From contig CALSCQ010001025.1 of the NCBI GenBank assembly GCA_943704525.1, forward strand, positions 1 to 21,602: a stretch of DNA of 21,602 bases. The letters are read 5' to 3'. Source of the stretch: Pigoraptor vietnamica (lineage: Eukaryota > Opisthokonta > Filasterea). The notes beneath the pieces are model-generated. The model saw only the letters and a program-made list of their open reading frames with translations. It made no database searches and was not told the DNA's origin. Both the position numbers and the translations under genes were made by a program. Of this stretch, positions 9,229-18,498 are shown one piece after another (position 1 is the stretch's first letter; each line of letters starts with the position of its first letter).

Positions 9229-11016
9229 TTAATCAATGAGTTTGCGCACGCGACTTAGCAATTTGCGATCAATACAGTAAGCCCGCATCACGCTCAGGAC
9301 GCATACGCGCTCAAGGCACGCCGCCCCTCGATTGATGTTGTTGCACTCGTTCAGTATCAGCGTGTGCACGCCGCCCAGCGCAGACACGTCCTTCACGTTG
9401 TTACAGCGAGTGAGGTTCAAGCGGTGCACGCCGCCAAGCATCGACACGTTGCGAACTTTCGTGTCCGTGAGGCAGAGGTCGTATACGCCGCCGAGCCGTG
9501 ACGATCGATTCCGGAGGCTGAGCCTGTGCACGCGCCCCAACGCAGACACATTCTTCACTTTGGTCCCCCTGAGCCGCAGCGTGTGCACGCGCCCGAGCAT
9601 GGAGACGTCGGAGATGTTGTTGAAACTAACGACCAGGACGCGAACATTGCCGAGTGCGGACACGTCCGTCACACACCCGTTGTGAAGAATGAGAGTGTGA
9701 ACCCGTCCCAGGCCGCTCGCGTCTTTGACGTTCGATTCGTAAAAATCCAGCGTGTGGCAGTTCGCGAGTGCAGAGACGCTGCTCTGCGGGGCGATATTCA
9801 GCCAACTCACACGCAGCGTGTGGATGCGGCCGAACGGCGTCACGTCCACCTTCGCGCTCTTGACGTCCGAACCTGTCAACCACAGCGTATGGCACCCACC
9901 GAACGCGCGGTACGCCGCGTCAGAGAACGTGGAATGAGGCGCGATGGTAAGCTCGTTCACGCTGTTCAGAGCCTCTACACCGGTCAGATTCATGGACTCG
10001 TTATCAATCGCAAGCGTGTGCCAAGGGACGACACGTCGAGAGTATCGACGCCACCGAGCGGATACGTCCGCCGCGCGCACACAGCCGATGAGGATGAGCG
10101 AGTGGACGCGCCCGGCAGCCACAACGTCGCAGAGATTGGGCGATTGGGCGAGGTTGAGAAAGTGGAGGGCGCCGAATTCGGGGGGGGGATCGAAACAAGG
10201 GACGAATTGCGCCACGACAGCGATCGGAGGTGCGTCGTAGACGGCAGCCCCCGAATGTCGCCGCAACCCGTGATCGACAGATTTCGCACGCTGACGAGGG
10301 CGCTGACGTCCACGCCCCGCATGCTCCCGAGTGCGACGGTGGTCGCGTCCTTAAGCGCAGACAGGTCGTGCGGCTGTCCGCCCGGCCGCGTACAATTGTG
10401 GAGTGTGACGCGCGGCACTCCCGCGACGCAGTTTAGGTCCGTCGTCACCATGCTCTGAAGCAAAACAGATCGCGCGTTGCGAAAGGCAGGCAGGCTAACC
10501 GGCGCCTTCGCCGTGCTGCCCAGACGGAGCACGCGCGCGCCGGCAAGGAGCGGCGCGTCCGCAGTGGTGGAATGTTACCGTGTGCACGTTGCGCAGACTG
10601 TCGAGAGAGGCATAGACCGCAGAGACGTCGTCGTCGGCCGGCCCAGTGCCTCCAAAGCTGTCACTCAAGTCCCAGGGCCAATACAGCTCTGAGTCATCGG
10701 ACCTGTAACTATCGAACATATCGCTCTTGGTCCTCACAATCGTCGCCGTGTGCACGGCCCGCGAACGCCTCGAGGCAAGCTTCTCGGTCGCATACGCGCG
10801 ATACGACGACAGCACGAGCCGATCGACGGGGATCCACCGCTTCAGTTCCTCCCGAAAGGCCGAGTCCTCGATGAACTGCTTGTTGTAGAGCGGCCACAGG
10901 CGGTACAGGCGCACGCGCGGCGTCGTCTTCGCAAGGGAGGCGACGTCGGCGTTCGACAGGTACGACGCAATGTGGCACAGCACGATCTCCGATGGGAGAT
11001 CGCCAAAGGACGCCAT
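9229..11016 (-). CDS. F-box leucine-rich-repeat protein, intronless, frame broken twice
   Basis: The ATG at 11016 opens a frame whose first 45 residues fit an F-box: LPSEIV at 7-12, then CHIASYLSNADVASLAKT. A spacer and then leucine-rich repeats follow. The frame runs to about 10557, where TGC-GGA is followed by one extra base; the next frame (10556 to about 10180) continues the repeats (APLLAGARVLRLG). At the run of nine G (10180-10188) it shifts again into the frame that ends at TAA 9231-9229. Read across the breaks the protein is about 594 residues. Late repeats are 20-22 residues with the consensus VHTLxLxxTxVxDVSALGR. Known F-box proteins bind SKP1 in SCF ubiquitin ligases and use repeats to hold substrate; that role is inferred here. 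No introns are needed, unlike HFM1. The breaks mean either a decaying gene or sequencing errors; the second is in a homopolymer, the first is not. Confidence 0.75.
9350..9720 (-). repeat. DNA-level repeats of the LRR array
   Basis: Read on the plus strand, GTGTGCACGC followed by CGCC and a GACAC or GAGAC block recurs about every 63 bases, matching the 21-residue protein unit VHTL...DVS. Similarity at the nucleotide level as well as the protein level suggests recent unit duplication or conversion. One unit near 9480-9530 lacks about seven residues (NRSS joined directly to RLGGVY), a partial unit loss. Confidence 0.7.
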
Positions 11017-11645
11017 TATAACACGCGCGTAAGGGCTGCAACGAGTGGAAGAACACACAGTAGTCACAGACGCAAAAAGGAGAAAACGGCGGGAAAAGGG
11101 CGGGAGCAGGGAAAGTATCACGTGATCGGCTAAGGTGCGGCTGTCCGGACACCACTCCGATATCCTAAAAAGGCGCGAGCAAAATATAAAAACGGTGGCT
11201 TCGCTCAAACGGCGCAAGCACACGCCCTGGCCTGTTCGGGCATTGTCGCGTGGCATTTCAGTTTCAGTGAGCATTCCGAAAGCGCGGGAGGCTGTGGGAG
11301 GGGGTGTGCCGAGTGCTGGATGAGGCGTCTGGCGGCCGACCCGACTGGTGCCCAGGCCATCCCACTGAGGCGGCGCCGGCTCGGCCGAGTGCAACTGAGA
11401 GGCCGGCACGGTTCAGTTCGCCAGCAACCGGACGGTCGCAGCGGTAGCAATAAGGCACGGAGCGTCGACCGAGATGGGTTCAGCGGGGGTTGCGTCAGTG
11501 CATAGTACTCTGATCGGCTCCGCTCGGCCACGCCAGCCGGCGAACTGAGCACCCGATCGCGAGTCCGGGTCCATCTCAGTGTCCGTACTCACAGAGGGTC
11601 TCCGCGGAAGACTTGCGCCGACCCAAGCGGATCGGCGGTGGCATA
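11017..11645. promoter_or_regulatory. Divergent 5' region between F-box/LRR gene and receptor gene
   Basis: These 629 bases should carry the promoters of two divergent genes. A 10-base palindrome ATCACGTGAT (11117-11126), an E-box/CACGTG type site, lies about 100 bases above the F-box ATG. The only TATA-like sequence, TATAAAAA, begins at 11185; it faces the receptor gene but could also serve the other strand in its AT-rich reverse form. No coding exon is evident. Confidence 0.4.
11117..11126. promoter_or_regulatory. CACGTG palindrome upstream of F-box/LRR gene
   Basis: ATCACGTGAT is a perfect 10-base palindrome with the bHLH/bZIP-type core CACGTG. Similar CACGTG cores occur elsewhere in the window inside coding sequence (for example 18757 and 21222), so the promoter position is what gives this copy any weight. 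Confidence 0.3.
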
Positions 11646-14600
11646 ATGCGGTGGCGTGCACACAGCCCCTCTTCCGCACGTGGTGCGCCTCTTTCCCTCC
11701 TTTTTTATGAATGTTCGCTCGTGTTGTGCGTCGTCGGACTCGTTGACGCGCATCAACTGCCCAATCGCGCGTCTGAAGGCACGCACGCCAGCGAACCACA
11801 AGCGCCCTCCATTCGAACGCTTGTGGAAAACGAAGTCGTCCGTCGTGCACGTGATGTGGACCTGGACCTCGCGGGAGAAATCGAGAGGCGATTGAACTCG
11901 AGCGCAGCGGCTTCTTCCGTGCTCATCAACCTCTCCACATGGGCCGGCGCGAGTGGCGCCGTTGAACTTTCGCATCCCGTGGCGGTGCGCGGCGAGGGAT
12001 TGACGCTCTCACTCGTTGGCGGAGAAGGAGAGATACGCTTGCAATTGCGGTGCGCGCTCGACTCGGATGCGGCCTCGGCGTTCACCGTATCGCAAGGCGC
12101 GCGACTAGAGGCACGCGGCGTCGCGTTCGAAGGGTGCGCGGTGCGCGTGGACGCAACTGGCGGAGGGGTGGATCTGTCACGGTGCGATTTTGCGACCTCT
12201 GCGTTTGCATTTGTGTGCGAGGGCGGCCACTCTGTCTTTGAGGCCGTTGTGTTTCGCCATTTCTCGAACGACACCGACGTCGGCGCCGAAATTTTCGGCG
12301 GGTCCCTTCTAGTCAATGGGACGGCGACGCTTTCGCTCAACGCCACTGTTTTCGAGAAAACGCGTGCGGTGCAGGGGGGCGCCGTCCGCGTCTTGGGCAA
12401 TGCGTCCGTGCGCGCCGTTAACACTTTGTTTTCAGAGTGTGCCGCGTGTGCGGGTGGCGCCGTTTACGTGGGCGACCATGCGTCGTTCCAGTGCACGGGA
12501 TGTGTGTTCAACGCAACGCGCGCGCGTGCAGAAAGCGAATGGAGAGAGTGCGAAGACCCCGCACTTACAGCGGGCGCCGGTTTCGGCGGTGCTCTTCATG
12601 CGGCAGAAAGCGCGTCCGTGAACATGTCGGACTCGACGCTGACACTCTGCGACGGGAAGTACGGCGCTGCCGTGTACGCCGAAGGTCGCGCGTCGCTTTC
12701 GCTCGCCAGTGTTCGCATCGCAGGAGGAGACGACACTGCCACGTGCGAGTACGGCTGCGCGTTTTACGTGACGCACTCCGCCGACCTCAACGCCTCGCAA
12801 TGTGAGTTCACGAGCCTTCGCGCACGCGTGTCGGCGGCCGTGGTGTTCGTCGGCGAATCTGCGTCCGTGTCTCTCTCCGACAGTACCTTATACGAAGCGA
12901 CCTCCATCCTCGGTGGAGGGGCCTTTGCGCTCCGGAACGCGGCATCCCTCTCCCTGTCGCGCGTGGTCGTGGGCGCAGTGACGGTCGGCTTCGGCTCTTC
13001 CGCCACTGCTGCGCTGCCCGCGCCCTGCCCACTTTCGGACGAAGCCGGTGATGGGGTCTTCGTGCGTGCGGAGGGCACTTCCACGGTGTCCCTGTCGCAC
13101 TGCTCCGTGGGCGTGCTCCTGAGCAGGTGTGGAAGTGGCGGCCTTGTGGCGGTGTTGGAGGGGGCGACGGTGCGTGTGTTCAACGCAAGCGTCGCCTCTT
13201 CATCCGCTCTACGCGGTGGCCTTCTCTCTGCGCGCGGCAATGCGACGGCGTGGCTGTCGGGCGTGTCGTGCGGACAGTGCCACGCGGGCCTCAGCGGCGG
13301 CCTGGCATATGTCACCGGCAGCGCGAACGTCTTGCTTGACAATGTCTCTGCCGACGGTGCCGTGGCGCGACTCGGCGGCGGCGCTTTCTGTTCGGACGGC
13401 CCCTCTTCGTTGCTCCGTGTCACTGGTGCCCGTGTGGCCTCGGCGATCGTCGATCCCTCCAAGTACGGTTCCTGGAATTCGTATCCCTCGAACGCGCCCG
13501 CGGACTTGCTCGGCGGCGGCGGCATTCTCTGCGCTTCTGGCGGCGCACGCGCGGACATTCGCGATGCCATTTCAGACTCCGTGTATTCGGCCGGCGATGC
13601 CGGCGCGGTGGTTGTGTCTGGACGCGCGTCTGTTACCGTCGCCCGCGTGCGCCTCTCCTATGCGATTGCTGCGCGCTCAGGAGGGTTTGCGAGCGTGCGC
13701 GGACGCGGCAAACTCGACGTGGAAGACATGGAGGGAGTGTCGTTCGCGGCAGTGGACCGCGGCGGTTTTGCCGAGATATCGGAAGAGGGCGCGCTGCGGG
13801 CGCGCAATGTGTCGCTAACGGCGTCTTCTTCGAACAGGTCGCTGGGCGGTTTCCTCCATGCCGCGGGTTCGAGCGCCGCTGCACTCGAGGCGATCGTCGT
13901 GGGATTCTGTGCCGCGCACGGCGGCGGCGGCTTTGTGAGTGCGGCGGACGGTGCACGCGTGGACATTTACGACGTGCGCCTGGACACCGCCGAAGTGATG
14001 GCACTGCAGCCCGCGGGCGTCGAGCTCGGGGGAGGGTTCGCGGCCGTTGTTGGCTCCGCGTCACTCAGTGCGATCGCCATCAGCGTCGGGGCGTCGCGCA
14101 GCAATTCGAATGGAGGGTTCTTCAGCACGCACGACAGCTCGACAGTCCGTGCGTCGGCGTGCAATGCAGTCGCAGCAACAGCCGCGGTCGACGGCGGATT
14201 CGCGTGTGCTGTGGGGCAATCGGTTGTTGTGCTAGATGGTGTGGGCGCGACGACTACAAGCGCGGCCCAAGGATCTGGCGGTGCGGTGTTTGCGGGCGAC
14301 TCTGCTCGTGTGGATGCGGCCAATATCACCTTCGCGCACTCTGGCGCGTGGATGGACGGCGGGGTGGCGGCGGTGCGAGGGTCCGCTAGCGTCTCGTTTA
14401 CGACTTGTTACGTTGCAGATGCGCAAGCGGGTCAGCGTGACGGCTTCGTTTCTGCGGTTGGCGGTGTCAATGTCACGTTGAGCGAGGTCAACGTCACGTC
14501 CTGCTCTTCGCTTTCCGACTGGGGCGGTTTCGCGGAGGCTGCGGGGGACGCCACGTTACTTGCCGTCGGGGTTACCGCGGGACGGACGGTGAGCGCCCTC

Positions 14601-17600
14601 AGCGGTGCCGTCGTGGCGGCACGTGACCGGGCGGTCGTGAACGTCGCGCGCGTGTCAGTGTCGAGCGCCTCTGCAGCGCGCGGATGCAGCGGATTTGTTG
14701 TGCGTGGGCGTGCAAGGCTGTCCATCGCGGGCCTCTCCATTGCCGACGTCGCGACCGGCAGCATGGACGGTTGGCTGTCTGCACCAAAGTATGCGACCGA
14801 CACATCGGACGTTAGAGTTGCCGTCGCACTCGCACGTGATGCGAGCATCGGTGCCTTCTGTGCGCGATTAGGCCTCGGGACGAGCGCGAGTGCACCTGCG
14901 CACTTCATTGTCGATTCGCCGCACGTGTGCTACAGCGTGCCACCCGCGGACGTGACATCCCTGCACATATCTGTGGACGATGACATCCCATTTGCTATGC
15001 CGCTGGGGGAGGCGCCCATAGGAGCGCCGTTTCTGCACCTCAGCGGGCCGACGTACTTTTTCCAAGGCGTGCTCGTGAACGGTGTGGTCGAAGTTACGTC
15101 CGCCGCGCGCGTTACGTTCCAGGGCACCGTCTTCCGCGACACTCCTACGGCGGTATCGGGCGAGGCGCTCTTCGACGGCTGCCTATTTCTCGGCAATTCG
15201 CTCGTGTCGCTCACTGGCTTGGGCCGCGCACTCTTCATCAACTGCACGTTTGACGGTGCAACGGTGGCGGGTTTTCTGTCGGCACGGGAAGCGACACTCG
15301 TGTCTCTCTTTGGGGGGTCCGTCACAGCCACTGCGTCAGCCACCGACGGCGGCTTTGCGCGCGTGGAAGGCATTGCATCGGTAGAGCTTGAGGGCGTGCA
15401 TGTGGCGGCGACTGAAGCTCTCGGAAGCGGCGGGTTCGTCCGCATGGGCAGCGGCGCGGCGGACGAATCGTCGCTGCTCTCCCTGCGAGAGTGTGTTGTG
15501 GAGCGTGGCGTGGCCGCGATGATGGGCGGTATTGTGCACGTCGCTCCCGGCAGCCACTTTGTCGACGTGTCCTCGATACGCGTGTTCAATGCCTCCGCGA
15601 AATATGGGGGGTTTGCGTCCCTGTCTCTCGGCGCATCGATCGCTGTGCTGAACGCGTCTATGGACAACTGCGCCGCGTCGGGCGATGGCGGTGTCTTTCA
15701 CTTTGACGGTGCGACCCGCGCCGTGATCACCTCTGTAACATCGACATCTCCCAGCGCTCGTGGAAGCGGCGGGTTCGTGTATTCTAGCGGTGCGCGTGGC
15801 ACCGAACTGCGTGTCACGGCCGCCGTGTTGAGGAATGCGCGCGCAGGTGGCGATGGTGGCGTTCTTGCAGCGAGTGGCCGTGACGATGTGCGCGTGACAC
15901 ATTCGCTCGTAGCAAATGCGTCGGCCGGAGGGTCAGGTGGCGTCGCGTACGTCGCGCCAGGGGAAGGAGGCCGCTTCTCTTTCGTCGGTTGCGACATTCA
16001 AACGGCCTCCGCGCTCGCTTCGGGCGGTGTTGCGCGTGTGTCTGGGCGCGCGCCGCTCTCCTTCGACGACTGCAGAATCCGTGACACCGCAGCCCTGGCG
16101 GATGGTGGCGTCGCTGCCATCGATGAGGGGACCTTGGCCGTGGTCACGTGCTCCATACGCTCCCCCGCCGCCGTGCAGGGCAGTGGCGGCGCATTCCACG
16201 CAAGGGGCGGTGAGATCGTGTTCAACGACACGTATGTCGCGGGCGCGCATGCGGCCCTCGGCGGTGGCGTGCTGTATCTCTCTGGGGCGTCTCGTGCCGT
16301 GTCGCGCAACGTAAGCGTCGACGCGGCCTCCTCCTCTCTCGACGGCGGTGCCGTCCTCCTCCTCTCCGGAACTTCGTCGCTCACTACCATTGACTGGCGC
16401 GTGCGTGGGGCGGTCGGAGAGACGTACGGCGCCGTGGCCGCGAGCGCTTTTGCGGTGGCCGTTGTTGTTGGAGCGCAGTTGTCCGACTGTGCCTGTGTCG
16501 GGGGACCGGGCGGCGCTGTGTCACTGCGTGGGAGTGCGCACGTGACGCTGACGGGCGTCCGCATTACGAATGCGTCGGCGGCGGCGGCGGGTGGGGGCAT
16601 CGCAGTCTCTGCGAAGGCACACTTGGATGCGTCGGACCTTTTTATCGACACGGCGCGCACGGACGGTGACGGCGGAGCGATTGCGCTGGAGAGGGACGCG
16701 ACCGTGTGCCTGAATAGCTCTGAAATTCGGTCGTCGGTTGCGAGCGGATCGGGCGGTGCTGTGGCTCTGAGGGGTTCCAGCGCGCTTATCGCTACCGGTA
16801 TGCTTGTTGTGCGTGCTCAGGCGAATACGGGCGGCGCGTTTTCTGTCGCGGACGGCTGCTCCCTTTCGCTTCGCGCCGGGCGTGTTGTCGATGCAACGTC
16901 CCTTGGCGATGGCGGCGGCTTGTATGCTCGCCGCGCCAACATCACTGTAGAGGACTCCGTGTTTGTCGAAAGCGTCGCCGGTGTGCTGCCATCCCTCGTG
17001 GGCGGCGGCGGATTCGCATACGTGGATGACCCGCTCTCCCTCCGCATGAGGAACGTGACTGTGGACGGCGCGACGGCGGCCCTCGGCCCGGTCGTGTACA
17101 CCGCCTCTGCAGTGTCCGCGAGCGCGAGCGCGCCGACGGAGGACGATGCCGTGCGTGGCGTTGTCGCGACGCGCTTTTCGGCGGCTTATTACACGGGAAG
17201 TGGCCCGCGCATGCTCGTTTCTCCGCCGGCGCGGCTCGCGACGACGGTAACGGGAGTGTCCGGACCGACCGGACTCGGGACGCTCGAAAGCGGCGGCCGC
17301 CTGCTTTCTGTCTTCGTTGAGGCCAGGGACGCGTACGGCAACGCCGCAATTTTCCCGCCATCCCATCCCTTTGGCGCGCGCCTGTTTGTTATGTCCGGAG
17401 ATTGTCTGCTTTCCGGAGACCTCTCGCGTGAGTTTCGACTTGGGTCGAATGTGTCGTTCACCGACGTGCGCGTGTCGGTGCGGACGGCGCTGTCCGGCCT
17501 TCGCAACACGCACTGTGAGGTGGGCTTCGCACCCACCGGTCCCCTCACCGCACTGGACGACCCCGTTCTCAAATCTTCCTTCGTCGTGGATGTCGCGCCG

Positions 17601-18356
17601 TGTGGGAGCGGCCGCACGCTCTCCGTCGAAACTGCCACGGGCCTGCTCGTCTGCGCACAGGGGCCCAGCAGCAGTAACGCGAACGCTGGGATAGTCGCGA
17701 CTGCGGTGGTCGTTCCGGTCGTTGTCGTTGCTTGCATTGCCGTCGTGGCCGTGTTCGTCGTGCGGCGTGAGCGCCAGAAGCGCACGCGCGAGTACCTCGA
17801 AGCATTTTCCAAGACACACCTGAGTACGCGACCGGCGCTCATGATGCTGGACATACCACGTGACCAGCTGGAGCTCGGAGAGACGCTGGGCGAGGGGCAG
17901 TTTGGCGTCGTGTACAGGGCGCAGGTACGTCGGTGTAATCGTATTCGTCTCGGTTAAGTGAGAACATGTATCTGCGTCGCGTGCGTATGTGCGTGTATCG
18001 CGCGAACGTATGGTGTGGAAGTGTGAGTTACCTGCGCGTGGATGCTCGTGTGTGTGCTGTATCCATTGGACGCCGACGGGGATCTCGCTGCGACTGCTCG
18101 GCAGGTGTTCGTCGACGGCCGCTTCCGAGTGTGCGCCGTCAAATCGCTCAAGGGAAACGCGAACGTCCAGGCGCGCGCCGAATTCCGTGGGTGTCGCCAG
18201 GCGTCAGAGCGGAGTCAGCCCAATGCGCGCGCTGAACGAACAATTCGCGTGTCTCAGTCTAGACTCGTCTATTTTGTCTACGGTATTCAGTTAGCTGACT
18301 CGTTTCTCCTTCCTCACACATACTACCGACACTATGACCCAGTCGCTGAAGCGGAG
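11646..18356 (+). CDS. Giant beta-helix receptor with truncated kinase domain
   Basis: Exon 1 (11646-17924) encodes 2093 residues without interruption. The ATG at 11646 starts a signal peptide: basic start, hydrophobic core LSLLFYECSLVLCVVGL, likely cut after VDA. The ectodomain is two solenoids of about 27 and 21 units, each about 34 residues with GGx(F/V/L) and an A/S-V-x-V strand, typical of pectin-lyase-like right-handed beta-helices. They are separated at about residues 1045-1200 by a non-repeat stretch resembling the N-terminal cap. N-x-S/T sites are frequent. A segment with DAYGN near residue 1897 looks Ig/filamin-like. One membrane helix spans 2015-2039, then RRERQKR. The kinase begins LGETLGEGQFGVVYRAQ (glycine loop 2082-2087). 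Exon 2 (18105-18186) carries VCAVKSLKG with the beta3 lysine. A likely exon 3 from 18343 adds LAEAE (helix C Glu). No HRD or DFG motif follows in the window. Known relatives are receptor kinases of the TK/TKL groups; the ligand is unknown. As it stands the kinase cannot be active. Confidence 0.8.
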
Positions 18357-18498
18357 GTGCGTACATGCCATGGCTGCCGTTCGCAGCCTCTTCAATGCAC
18401 CTGTGGTCAGCCTCGCATTGCGCATTCCCAATATCGGTGCGCTTGCCGAACCCCCCCCCCCCCCACCCCCCCTCCCCTCTCTCTCTCATCCACCACAC
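18357..18498 (+). other. Break zone after the partial kinase, with C14 tract
   Basis: After the helix C start, a kinase-like fragment (MAAVRSLFNAPVVSLAL, 18370-18420) appears in a different frame with no AG to splice to it in phase. It resembles the end of helix C and strand beta4. A run of 14 C (18451-18464), a C7 run and a CT tract follow. The remaining 200 or so residues of a kinase domain are not found on either strand. This is either a real truncation or a wrong join at the homopolymer. Confidence 0.55.

Noticed and set aside
9526-10458. 310-residue plus-strand open frame
   Set aside because: It is antisense to the LRR array. The repeated pattern in it is the reverse of the VHTL repeats, and it does not look like any protein.
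10495-10562. An intron as the explanation for the first F-box/LRR frame change
   Set aside because: The repeat pattern continues with one base out of place (HHCG then APLLAG), leaving no room for an intron, and no GT-AG pair gives a better join.
12370-17100. CRISPR-like or satellite array
   Set aside because: The periodicity is a protein repeat of about 34 residues with strong codon-level divergence; there are no identical direct repeats with spacers.
16521-17819. 432-residue minus-strand open frame
   Set aside because: It is antisense to the receptor exon and Arg/His-rich, the usual shadow of a GC-rich long exon.
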